NCBI GenBank assembly: GCA_016287075.1 | Contig: JAEEVC010000008.1 | Coordinates: forward strand, 44,475-108,474 | DNA length: 64,000 nt | Source of the DNA: Bacteroidales bacterium | Lineage (GTDB): Bacteria; Bacteroidota; Bacteroidia; Bacteroidales; UBA932 | Reading direction: 5' to 3' | Shown here: positions 10,001-16,460 of the stretch, piece after piece | How the letters are laid out: the number at the start of each line of letters is the position of its first letter | Position numbering within the stretch: the stretch's first letter is position 1 | The notes under the pieces: model-generated | What the model was told of the DNA's origin: nothing | The model's database searches: none | The model's input: only the letters and a program-made list of their open reading frames with translations | Program-made: the position numbers and the translations under genes

Positions 10001-10567
10001 GATGATCAGCGGCCGGTCGGTCAGGTCGATTTTCCGGACCGTGACCGGCGGCAGGGGCGAGTCGGTCGTGTCTTTCGAGCCGAGCGGCAGGATATTCCAG
10101 TTCGCCGCCGTGCTGTCGTAACGGTGGGCGAAGATCCGCGGCCGGGAGAGGGTGACATGCCGGATGTCGTAATCACCCTTCAGGACGCTGATGTAGTTGA
10201 CGGATGCGGAAAGCTGCCGGAAGGAGGCAAGGGTATCGACGCCGCTTTCGCCCCACCCCGCCTTGACGAGGGAGAAGCGCCGCGCGGCGAGGTCCTCGTT
10301 GCAGAGGGAATCATAGGCGGCGAAACGCGCATGGGGATACGTGAGGACGCAGTCGTCCAGGGTGACGTTCAAATGGGGAAAGCTCCGGAAGGCGGAGGCA
10401 TGGACCTTTGAGAATGAGACATTTCCGTCCACGAATTCCGCCGCAATCCGGTTGACGGCCCGGGTCAGCACACGGGAGTTCAGGGCGATCTGCACCGCCG
10501 CAAACAACAGGACCAGCAGCCCTGCCAGCCCGATCAGTACACCCCGGATGACCCGTTTCCCCTTCAT
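7034..10567 (-). CDS. AsmA-family envelope protein
   Basis: This 1177-residue protein begins at an ATG at 10567; an in-frame start 42 codons earlier would add a non-hydrophobic extension. One membrane segment near residues 5-28 is followed by a very long beta-rich periplasmic region with repeated short strand-turn patterns. The C terminus is charged and Gln/Glu-rich. This is the architecture of AsmA/TamB-like bridge proteins, which are thought to move phospholipids between the membranes. The -7 promoter element lies only 5 bases before the ATG, so the mRNA is probably leaderless. It is followed by prmA with an 8-base overlap. Confidence 0.8.
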   Translation of the reverse strand: MKGKRVIRGVLIGLAGLLVLLFAAVQIALNSRVLTRAVNRIAAEFVDGNVSFSKVHASAFRSFPHLNVTLDDCVLTYPHARFAAYDSLCNEDLAARRFSLVKAGWGESGVDTLASFRQLSASVNYISVLKGDYDIRHVTLSRPRIFAHRYDSTAANWNILPLGSKDTTDSPLPPVTVRKIDLTDRPLIIFTDPADTLFGLFTLRNLRFDGQVLITEPLESQIGLKIDSMFVSGRLPADTVALAVDRLRLEGGKRCLDLDMAARTFLATQQFGRMTVPVRIKGSGCMPERADSAMAVSVKDLLLNVASLEMTGFGDAVLYPDSTFLRAEVSIADCAVAPVLEQFKRNFPVLGKVRTDAVISLTALCDGYYNPARGTLPELLAELVVPRAYVDYEGLGRRGYLSLNASAETNPDLRLDVDVRDLMVDILGIGLSATGSAKDLLGGDPAFRINGNAKARVDSLTQAFTRDRGITGTGKLTLDLEGQARLSQLDAVHIGNATLNGNLHIRDLRIEDRPDSLSARVPKGTVNISTMANTLDKNLKKGTRVLGLKADLDTLDLVYKEALQVHGGGLRLLAHTAASVLKTRTSSLPPFMGLFQGKNIDVKDDTDLTLRLQDTKETFRIAPPTKELGSPKLTLTSQNGHIGARQGVNRVTLEDARFDISANLHQANTASAARRKHFLDSLQRVYPGTPRDSLLAKLRAGRQLPAWMQEADFRKKDISLNLGETVAKYMKEWDVKGNLSIADGQLMTPAFPLENGIRNAAGSFDNDRIDLGNVTITSGVSDVSGKATLTGLRRALTGGKGFFRLKAKLTSKNIDVNEILRAYAFSRTYRPDAAQEQKNENTSDAAYQAEIARTELPDSAGGSLIVLPANLDAEIGLEASRIRYDSLNVTWAASDIALRQRCLQVTNTVATSNMGDIYFEGFYSTRTKKDLRAGFDLNLVDITAEKVITLMPAVDTIIPMLKSFGGLLDCEMAVTSAIDEGMNLVLPSIDGIMRISGKNLSLKDSEQFTKIAKYLLFKNKAGAYVDKMSVNGMLRDNTLEVFPFVLDIDRYTFAASGIQHFDESFQYHISVIKSPVPFRFGLNISGDSFDKLKFRPARAKYKDVNVPVFTTQLKTVQVNLVNSIHNIFELGVEKAIRQNESQQLVEQQKAKEGYSAEADAGELSAEEQAELKKAQHE

Positions 10568-10572
10568 GTGTA

Positions 10573-10580
10573 CAAAGATA
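10573..10580 (-). promoter_or_regulatory. -7 element directly at the AsmA-like start codon
   Basis: TATCTTTG on the minus strand is separated from the ATG by only 5 bases (TACAC). Transcription would be expected to start at or next to the A of the ATG. Confidence 0.6.
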
Positions 10581-10728
10581 CTCTTTTTCGCCGAATTGCA
10601 GGTATATTTGACAAAAATGCTTGCCACCCCGCCCCGGTGAGCCGGTCCCTGGTCATCTGCCCCATTCGCTTTTTGTCGCTTCTGCATCAACATCCCCTTG
10701 GCAACTTCTTCCCCGGGTTTTTTAGGGT

Positions 10729-10931
10729 GCCTTTGCAGGCGGAGGGCGTCGGCTCCATGGCGGGGAACGGCGGTCGCACTCGGGGAAAGGGGTTCGTCCG
10801 GCTAACTCGCGCGGGGAACGGTGCCCCCGCGCTCAAACACACGCCGGCCGTCCTGACGGAACACCCCTTTCCCCGGGCTCCTCTGTAACCGTTCCCCTTA
10901 ATATCCGCCGCCACCCTCCGCCTGCAAAGGC
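10729..10931. repeat. Nested inverted-repeat element, about 203 bases
   Basis: The outermost arms are an 18-base perfect inverted repeat (10729-10746 and 10914-10931). Inside are paired GGGGAACGG/CCGTTCCCC, then CGGGGAAAGGGGT/ACCCCTTTCCCCG. At the centre GCGCGGGG pairs with CCCCGCGC. All arms are nested in the correct order, so the whole element can fold as one long interrupted hairpin on either strand. Confidence 0.75.
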
Positions 10932-11033
10932 CCCTGTCCCGGCCAGGCCGGTATTTGAGATGGTTCCGGCGCGAATCAAAGGCTTTTCGGGCCGGAAGTG
11001 GATGGATGGAGGCCTTCTTTTGGGGTAGGCGTC

Positions 11034-11063
11034 GTTAGGGGTGCCGTGTCAAGCACCCCTAAC
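11034..11063. repeat. 30-base palindromic element, copy 1
   Basis: This is an 11-base perfect inverted repeat GTTAGGGGTGC/GCACCCCTAAC around an 8-base loop. An almost identical element lies 22 bases further on. Confidence 0.8.
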
Positions 11064-11085
11064 AGCAAAAAGGGGCATTTTTGAC

Positions 11086-11115
11086 GTTAGGGGTGCCGCG
11101 TGTGACACCCCTAAC
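11086..11115. repeat. 30-base palindromic element, copy 2
   Basis: GTTAGGGGTG and CACCCCTAAC pair over 10 bases around a 10-base loop. The arms match those of copy 1, while the loop differs. Confidence 0.8.
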
Positions 11116-11140
11116 GACACGTGGCTTCAGAGGGCTCGGA

Positions 11141-11188
11141 ACGAGCAATAAAAAAAGAGACCGGCCGGTCTCTTTTTTTATTGCTCGT
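11141..11188. terminator. Perfect 48-base palindrome, bidirectional terminator of rpsU
   Basis: The sequence is perfectly self-complementary around position 11164/11165. It has a GAGACCGG/CCGGTCTC core and A7/T7 tracts on both sides, so it works as an intrinsic terminator in either direction. The last codons and the stop codon of rpsU lie in one arm. Confidence 0.88.
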
Positions 11189-11372
11189 CCTGGAGCTGGA
11201 GGTGCTGTACGTAGATCGCCTTCTGCTTGGCGATTCTCTTCTTCACGGACGGCTTCTCGAAGTTCTTGCGGGAGCGGAGTTCGCGGATGGTGCCGGTCTT
11301 CTCGAATTTCCTCTTGAATTTCTTGAGGGCTCTCTCAATGTTTTCGCCTTCCTTGATCTGTACGATAATCAT
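11178..11372 (-). CDS. rpsU: 30S ribosomal protein S21
   Basis: The 64-residue protein begins MIIVQIKEGENIERALKK and has the basic helical C terminus of bS21. I chose the ATG at 11372; the longer frame adds 14 residues that overlap the ribosome-binding site. In Bacteroidetes ribosomes bS21, with bS6 and bS18, is known to sequester the 3' tail of 16S rRNA, which explains why most genes lack Shine-Dalgarno sequences. This gene is an exception: it has a 9-base Shine-Dalgarno sequence, consistent with feedback control by its own product. Confidence 0.95.
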   Translation of the reverse strand: MIIVQIKEGENIERALKKFKRKFEKTGTIRELRSRKNFEKPSVKKRIAKQKAIYVQHLQLQDEQ

Positions 11373-11380
11373 GCTTTTAC

Positions 11381-11389
11381 ACCTCCTTT
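11381..11389 (-). promoter_or_regulatory. Full-length Shine-Dalgarno sequence of rpsU
   Basis: AAAGGAGGT on the minus strand is complementary to the standard 16S 3' end ACCUCCUUU and lies 8 bases before the rpsU ATG. Few other genes in this window have anything comparable. Confidence 0.85.
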
Positions 11390-11402
11390 TTCTTTGGGGA
11401 TG

Positions 11403-11433
11403 CAAAGGTAGCAACTATTTTTGATTCCGCAAA
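11403..11433 (-). promoter_or_regulatory. rpsU promoter
   Basis: A -7 TACCTTTG (11410 to 11403) is exactly 19 bases from a -33 TTTG (11433 to 11430). The -33 element lies inside the 3' end of the upstream sirtuin gene, so rpsU has its own promoter. Confidence 0.75.
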
Positions 11434-12128
11434 TATTTTTTGAACTCCTCCATGCCTTTCGTCGCGACGGCACGGATGTGGGTGATCCGCGGGTCGTGGA
11501 CCGGCACCTCGGCCGGATCGATGATGTAGATGGGCACCTGGTTTCCCGCATAGCGATACAGTCCCGCGGCCGGATAGACCTGCAGGGAGGTGCCGACGAT
11601 CAGGAGGATATCGGCCCTGGAGACGATCTCGATGGCCTTCTCGATGTTCGGGACGGCCTCGCCGAAGAAGACGATATGGGGCCGGAGCTGCTGCCCGTTC
11701 GGGGCGAGGTCGCCGAGGTGGACTTCCCCGCAGCCGATGTCGATGACTTCGTCCGTGCGGTAGGTCCTGTCATACAGTCCCTGTTCCGGACGGACCTTGG
11801 TCAGCTCGCCGTGCAGGTGGAGGATCCGCGTGCTGCCGGCCTTCTCGTGGAGGTTGTCCACGTTCTGGGTGATGACATCGACATCGAAATCCTTCTCGAG
11901 TTCCGCGATGGCGTAGTGGGCGGCATTCGGCTTCGCATCGGCGAGCTGGCGCCGCCGGTCGTTGTAAAAATCGAGCACGAGCGCCCGGTTGCGGTACCAT
12001 CCTTCGATGGACGCCACTTCCTGGACGTCGTATTTCTCCCAGAGTCCGCCGCTGTCGCGGAAGGTGGCGAACCCGCTTTCTGCGCTGACGCCTGCGCCGG
12101 TCAGCACGGCAATCCTTTTCTTAGGCAT
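11415..12128 (-). CDS. cobB: NAD-dependent protein deacylase, Sir2/CobB family
   Basis: Sir2 proteins remove acyl groups from lysine using NAD. The 237-residue protein shows GAGVSAESG, FRDSGGLW, TQNVDNLHEKAG, the catalytic His in LHGEL, and GTSLQVYPAAG. The FYNDRRR motif supplies the Tyr and Arg that mark desuccinylase-type (class III) sirtuins. The zinc-ribbon cysteines of E. coli CobB are not visible; only one Cys remains in that region, which I believe is usual for Bacteroidetes homologs. The start at 12128 overlaps the upstream ATPase gene; an ATG at 12140 is also possible. Confidence 0.9.
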   Translation of the reverse strand: MPKKRIAVLTGAGVSAESGFATFRDSGGLWEKYDVQEVASIEGWYRNRALVLDFYNDRRRQLADAKPNAAHYAIAELEKDFDVDVITQNVDNLHEKAGSTRILHLHGELTKVRPEQGLYDRTYRTDEVIDIGCGEVHLGDLAPNGQQLRPHIVFFGEAVPNIEKAIEIVSRADILLIVGTSLQVYPAAGLYRYAGNQVPIYIIDPAEVPVHDPRITHIRAVATKGMEEFKKYLRNQK

Positions 12129-13278
12129 CTTTCTTTTCAAAATAATATTTACGGACCCAGTATTCGAAGAGCGGGTCCAGGATGGTGGGGATATCGTTGC
12201 TGTCGAAGGTGACGATCTCCTTCTTCACCAGCGCGTCCTTGACGCGTTTGACGTTGGCGGAGGAGTTGAGCGCATAGGCGCGGACGACCTCGGAGGAGCT
12301 GAATTTCGTGCAGCCGTCGATGATGGCCCGCAGCAGGCTGACCTGGTGGGTGGTCAGGTCGTTCACCATGGACCGGAAACGGGGTTCATGGATCGCCAGG
12401 ATCCCGGCAAGTGCCTCGACCAGGATCGGTTCCATGATGTACCCCTTGGATTTCGAATCGCAGATGGACACGAAGTGGTTGATGTACCAGAGGTTGTTGC
12501 GGAAAAGGCGGCAGGCCCCGAGGAGGAGGTCCTTGTCGATGACCTTGCCGCTGGTGAGGAAGCCCTTGGCGATGTGCTCGGTGATCTCCCGTTCATCGAC
12601 GGGCTGCATCTTGAGCGGCTCCACCTGGCGGTAGAAGAAGCGCCGCACCTCGAAGATGTCCTTCATCGCATTGACCATCGATCCGGAGAAGATGTACGAG
12701 AACGGCGCCCGTCCGGCCTCCAGCTCTTCCTTCATCACCTGTTCCATGGCCTTGAAGAGCCCGTCGCCGTCCTCGGTCAGGGCGAGGTTCTGGAATTCGT
12801 CGATGATCAGCAGGAGTGGCGCGCCGCCGTCCCGTGCGATCCGGTAGGGGAGCCGGAGAACGGCGAGCCAGTCCTCCCGGTCCAGCGCCCAGTTCGTGGA
12901 CAGGACCTCGTCGGAATCGGCGAAATGCCCGGGATCGAAGATGACATGGGTGCCGCCCAGGTGCCGGTCGGCAAGGGCGGCATACTCCGCCGGCGTCGTG
13001 GCGACGGCACGCAGCGCGGTCCCGCCGAGCCGGAGGAGAAACGCCTCCACGCTGCGGATGTTCAGGGCGGAGAACTGCCCGATCCTCAGCTGCTTCCCCA
13101 TGACCCGCAGGTTGAACAGGGCCTGCTGCACGAGGGAGGTCTTCCCGCCCTTGGGCGGGGCGTAGAGGACGATGTTCTCATGCTGGCTGATCAGGTTGCC
13201 GAGGATGGTGCAGTCGCTTTTCCGGCCGATGAAATTCTTCCCGGTGACGAATTTGTCGTAAATGAATGGAGCGTCCAT
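12121..13278 (-). CDS. AAA-family ATPase (archaeal-type ATPase domain)
   Basis: This 385-residue protein has a Walker A motif APPKGGKTS at about residues 40-48, a Walker B motif LLLIIDEFQ at about 155-163, and a sensor-like FSGSM at about 197. A winged-helix-like C-terminal region follows (about 310-380). The build matches the Arch_ATPase group of STAND-like NTPases common in Bacteroidetes. The biological role of this group is mostly unknown. Its 3' end overlaps the start of the sirtuin gene, so the two are co-expressed. The promoter is TATATTTG at 13302-13309. Confidence 0.8.
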   Translation of the reverse strand: MDAPFIYDKFVTGKNFIGRKSDCTILGNLISQHENIVLYAPPKGGKTSLVQQALFNLRVMGKQLRIGQFSALNIRSVEAFLLRLGGTALRAVATTPAEYAALADRHLGGTHVIFDPGHFADSDEVLSTNWALDREDWLAVLRLPYRIARDGGAPLLLIIDEFQNLALTEDGDGLFKAMEQVMKEELEAGRAPFSYIFSGSMVNAMKDIFEVRRFFYRQVEPLKMQPVDEREITEHIAKGFLTSGKVIDKDLLLGACRLFRNNLWYINHFVSICDSKSKGYIMEPILVEALAGILAIHEPRFRSMVNDLTTHQVSLLRAIIDGCTKFSSSEVVRAYALNSSANVKRVKDALVKKEIVTFDSNDIPTILDPLFEYWVRKYYFEKKDA

Positions 13279-13301
13279 AACGGCTTGTAACTATTCTGTT
13301 A

Positions 13302-13342
13302 CAAATATAGGAAAACGATACGGAATCCCGCATCGTTTTCCT
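13302..13342 (-). promoter_or_regulatory. ATPase promoter overlapping a hairpin
   Basis: The -7 TATATTTG of the ATPase gene (13309 to 13302) abuts an 11-base perfect inverted repeat (AGGAAAACGAT at 13309-13319, ATCGTTTTCCT at 13332-13342). The hairpin may terminate transcription of the EF-hand gene that ends at 13394. Confidence 0.5.
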
Positions 13343-13393
13343 GAAAAAATTTGCTTGTTCCCCCGTCCGGCTGCCGGAAGGGAAAACCGGGCC

Positions 13394-15610
13394 TTACAGC
13401 GCCTCCGCCACAGGCGCCTCGACGGGCGCATCCGCGAGGGCGACGGTGTCGGCTGCGGCCAGCGAGTCGGCGGGTGCCTCGACGGCCTCTTCGACGGGCT
13501 GCGGCTTGTGGAAGGGGAGTCCGATGCAGGTGAGGCGGTCGGTGAAGTAGCAGAATGCGGCCGCGGCGAGGAGCAGGGCGATCAGGCAGCACCAGAAACG
13601 GCGGCGGCGCACTTTCCGGCGCTCGACGGGATCGACGGCGGAGAGTTTCGGGAACTTCGCCACTTCGGTGAGGGTGCGGCCGAACTTGACGTTCACGAGC
13701 GAGGCGGCATTGATGGCCCATCCGTTGGCATTGAGGACCGGGCCGAGGTCGCGGCGGCGGAGTTTCCGCCAGGCGATGAACATCGACGGCAGGGAGATGA
13801 TGAGCATCAGGGCGGCGACCAGCACGATCCACTGCCACCAGGTCAGGGACTTGAGGACGCTGATGATGGCGACGAAGACGCCGGAGACCGCGGCGACGGC
13901 GATGGTGATGCCGGCGATCTTCCCGACATCGAACGGGGCGGCCTTGGTGGCGGTTTCCACGCCGGAGGCCGGCTTGGCCGTGGCGCTTTCGGTGATGTTG
14001 GACAGCGTGCCTTCGCCCTTGGCTTCTTTTTCGGAGGCGACCTTGTTCACTTTGTCGGAAATCCAGCGGCCCGCCTTCCGGTAGGGGGCCCAGAAGGCCT
14101 GGCGGACGGAAATCGGGTTCTCCACGACCGAGGTGACGACCGCGCTCCAGTCATTGCCGTCGCGGTCATAGAAGACGGCGTTCTTGCCGGGACGGAGCCC
14201 GTCGGTATCGCCGGCCGTGAGGACGGCAGCGATGTTCATCGTCTTCCCGAGCTTGTCGCTCTTGCAGGCGCAGTAGAGGATGAACATGCCGCTGAGCGAG
14301 GAAATGTCCGGGTTGGGGCCGTCCACGCGGACGCAGAGGTCCGTGGACCGCTGGTCGATGTACAGGCGGCCGGCCTGGAACATCGCCTTGCGGTCGGGAT
14401 CATAGAAGTCCTGGAGAACCACGTAGTTATTAAGGAAATCAAAGAAGTTGTGGTACAGGCGGAGAAGCTTGTCCACGGCCTCGATCGAGAGCGCCTCCTC
14501 TTCGAGGGCCTTGTCGGCCTCGACGAGTTTCAGCAGGTCCTCCTTTCGGGCGGCGGCGAGTTCGGCCTTGACAGCCTCGAGGCCGAGCCCCTCGACCTCG
14601 GCGCCTTTCTTGGCATCCATCCAGGTGGTATACGGGGCGAATTTGCCCAGGATCTCATTCCACTCCGCCTCGGTCAACGAGGCTTTTTCAGGCGCAAGAA
14701 CGAGTGCGCGCATGTCTTCTACGGCCGCTTTCCAGGCCGGGTTGACGGCGTCGAGCGGCAATACGCCGTCCGCGGCGGGCTTGGCCAGCGGCTCCTCGCC
14801 GATCTCGGCGGCCGCCAGGGCGAGATTGCCCTCGATGGCGCCGATCTTTTCGACGGAAACGCCCACGGCGTCCGTCGCCGCGGCTTCGAAGCCGATGAGC
14901 TTGCAGCGCATGAAGAAGTCGGCGACCTTGTCTTTCAGCGCGTTGCAGGCCGCGAGGGCGTCGGCGGTCTTGTCGCCGAAGGGGAAGACCTCCTCCGTCC
15001 CGGCTTCCTGCCAGGCGGCATAGTCGGCGAGGGCGGTGTAGAACGCTTCGATATGGTCGGCGGTGATGCCGTCCGCGCCGCTGCGGTCCGTCGCCTTGCC
15101 GATCTTGTCGGCGATGGTGGCGATCAGGGCGGCGAGGGCTTCGTCGTCGCCGGCGGAGGCGGGCGTGATGATCCCGTCGCCGTTGAACTTCGTCTCGGCG
15201 AAGATCTTCACGAAGTCCGCCGTGTCTTCGAGGGCGATGCTTTCCTTCTCGAGCTTGAGGTTCTTGAGGATCTGCCGGGCGGAGGCGAGGAGCCGGGCGC
15301 CGTCGGGATTCTCCTCATTGAAAGCGGAGAAGGGGATTTCCGTGCCGCGGGTAAGGAGGGTGTCGGGATCCTTGAGGATGCCGGTCAGCCACTGGGCCGT
15401 TGCGATGACCTCGTCCACGCGGATGTTGCCGTCGTGGTCGGCGTCGAGCAGTTCGAGCGTCTTCTGGTCGAATTCCAGGTTCTTGGCCGGGCAGCTGAGG
15501 ACCGTCCACATCTTGCGGTCCAGTTCGCCGAGGTGGGCGATGTCGGCTCCCGAGTCGATCTTGACCCGGACGGCACCGCCGACGGAAGAGAATTTCCAGT
15601 TATATGCCAT
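13394..15610 (-). CDS. Uncharacterised EF-hand membrane protein
   Basis: I do not recognise a characterised family for this 738-residue protein. Near residues 56-68 there is one canonical EF-hand loop (DADHDGNIRVDE). A second acidic stretch (KFNGDGIITP) lies near 150. The middle is helical and Ala/Glu-rich. Three hydrophobic segments occur at about residues 550-575, 580-605 and 675-695, and the tail is Ala/Pro/Glu-rich. There is no signal peptide, so the long N-terminal part is probably cytoplasmic. Calcium binding is suggested by the loop only. It is transcribed divergently from rplU. Confidence 0.65.
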   Translation of the reverse strand: MAYNWKFSSVGGAVRVKIDSGADIAHLGELDRKMWTVLSCPAKNLEFDQKTLELLDADHDGNIRVDEVIATAQWLTGILKDPDTLLTRGTEIPFSAFNEENPDGARLLASARQILKNLKLEKESIALEDTADFVKIFAETKFNGDGIITPASAGDDEALAALIATIADKIGKATDRSGADGITADHIEAFYTALADYAAWQEAGTEEVFPFGDKTADALAACNALKDKVADFFMRCKLIGFEAAATDAVGVSVEKIGAIEGNLALAAAEIGEEPLAKPAADGVLPLDAVNPAWKAAVEDMRALVLAPEKASLTEAEWNEILGKFAPYTTWMDAKKGAEVEGLGLEAVKAELAAARKEDLLKLVEADKALEEEALSIEAVDKLLRLYHNFFDFLNNYVVLQDFYDPDRKAMFQAGRLYIDQRSTDLCVRVDGPNPDISSLSGMFILYCACKSDKLGKTMNIAAVLTAGDTDGLRPGKNAVFYDRDGNDWSAVVTSVVENPISVRQAFWAPYRKAGRWISDKVNKVASEKEAKGEGTLSNITESATAKPASGVETATKAAPFDVGKIAGITIAVAAVSGVFVAIISVLKSLTWWQWIVLVAALMLIISLPSMFIAWRKLRRRDLGPVLNANGWAINAASLVNVKFGRTLTEVAKFPKLSAVDPVERRKVRRRRFWCCLIALLLAAAAFCYFTDRLTCIGLPFHKPQPVEEAVEAPADSLAAADTVALADAPVEAPVAEAL

Positions 15611-15657
15611 AGAATTGCGGTGTTAGGGTTTTCGTATCCGCAAAATTAACAAAATAT

Positions 15658-15688
15658 TTTGAGGATTATCAATTATTTTCTATCTTTG
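15658..15688 (+). promoter_or_regulatory. rplU-rpmA promoter
   Basis: A -33 TTTG (15658-15661) and a -7 TATCTTTG (15681-15688) are separated by exactly 19 bases. The leader of about 90 bases contains a hairpin (GCCGTTC/GAACGGC near 15731-15748) that could serve ribosomal-protein feedback. Confidence 0.8.
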
Positions 15689-15783
15689 CAGTCCAAATTT
15701 TTGAGATGACCGCTAAGCCATTGATTAAGAGCCGTTCAAGGGAACGGCCGCTTACGGCCGGAAACTTTTGATAAGTTTTACAG

Positions 15784-16095
15784 ATGTACGCAATCGTAGA
15801 CATTGCAGGCCAGCAGTTCAAAGTGGAAGCTGGTATGGAAATCTTTGTCAACCGCCTGAAGGCTGGCAAGGGTGCTGCCGTCGAGTTCGACAAGGTCCTC
15901 CTCTGCGCGGAGGAAGGCGCCGTGAAGGTCGGAACTCCTTACATTGAGGGTGCCATCGTCAAGGCGACCGTCCTCGAGGACGACGCCAAGGCCAAGAAAG
16001 TGCTCGTTTTCAAGAAAATCCGTCGCAAGGGATTCCAGACGCTGAACGGCCATCGCCAGAAGCTCTCCAAGATCCGCATCGACGCTATCGCTTAA
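15784..16095 (+). CDS. rplU: 50S ribosomal protein L21
   Basis: The 103-residue protein begins [15 protein letters not shown] and contains the L21 signature KKIRRKGFQ near the C terminus with the expected length. It binds 23S rRNA in the large subunit. It is followed after 19 bases by rpmA, the usual L21-L27 pair. Confidence 0.97.
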   Translation: MYAIVDIAGQQFKVEAGMEIFVNRLKAGKGAAVEFDKVLLCAEEGAVKVGTPYIEGAIVKATVLEDDAKAKKVLVFKKIRRKGFQTLNGHRQKLSKIRIDAIA

Positions 16096-16114
16096 TTCAC
16101 AGGAGGAACAGATT

Positions 16115-16375
16115 ATGGCACACAAAAAAGGTCAGTCCAGTTCGAAGAACGGTCGTGAATCCCATAGCAAGCGACTCGGTATCAAGAAGTTCGGTGAAGA
16201 GGTCGTGAAGGCCGGCAATATCATTGTCCGTCAGCGCGGCACTGCCCACAACCCCGGCAAGAACGTGGGTCTCGGCAAGGACCACACCCTCTACGCCCTC
16301 GTAGACGGTACGGTCAAGTTCACCCGCAAGAGAAACGACAAATCTTTCGTGTCGGTCGAACCCTTCGAGAACTAA
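16115..16375 (+). CDS. rpmA: 50S ribosomal protein L27
   Basis: The 86-residue protein begins [16 protein letters not shown] and has the [10 protein letters not shown] signature of bL27, which sits near the peptidyl-transferase centre. The N terminus starts directly with AHKKG, so there is no Firmicutes-type cleavable extension. A Shine-Dalgarno-like AGGAGG (16101-16106) lies 8 bases before the ATG, which is uncommon in this genome. Confidence 0.97.
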   Translation: MAHKKGQSSSKNGRESHSKRLGIKKFGEEVVKAGNIIVRQRGTAHNPGKNVGLGKDHTLYALVDGTVKFTRKRNDKSFVSVEPFEN

Positions 16376-16404
16376 TCCCGGAGGACAGCCGTCCCGGATG
16401 AAAC

Positions 16405-16446
16405 GAGGAGGACTTGCCCTTCAACAAGGAGCAAGGCCTCTTTTTT
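16405..16446 (+). terminator. Intrinsic terminator after rpmA
   Basis: An interrupted hairpin (GAGG, CTTGC and CCTT pairing with AAGG, GCAAG and CCTC) is followed by six T. It separates the ribosomal-protein pair from serS. Confidence 0.8.
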
Positions 16447-16460
16447 AATAGGTTACAACT

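Larger units (their letters stand above)
10568..11177 (-). other. 610-base intergenic region without a gene
   Basis: No convincing coding frame is present: the ORFs across it are short, lack family motifs and simply read through inverted repeats. It holds the promoter of the AsmA-like gene, a 203-base nested inverted repeat (10729-10931), two 30-base palindromes (11034-11115) and the terminator palindrome of rpsU. The stretch 10932-11033 shows nothing I can name. Confidence 0.7.

Noticed and set aside
10687..10914. 75-residue minus-strand ORF
   Set aside because: It reads through the nested inverted repeat, has composition driven by GC-rich palindromes and shows no motif.
11415..13278. Sir2-ATPase anti-phage system as a firm call
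   Set aside because: The sirtuin has CobB motifs and length, no nuclease or sensor domain is present, and no other defence gene lies nearby. It is kept only as a low-interest observation.
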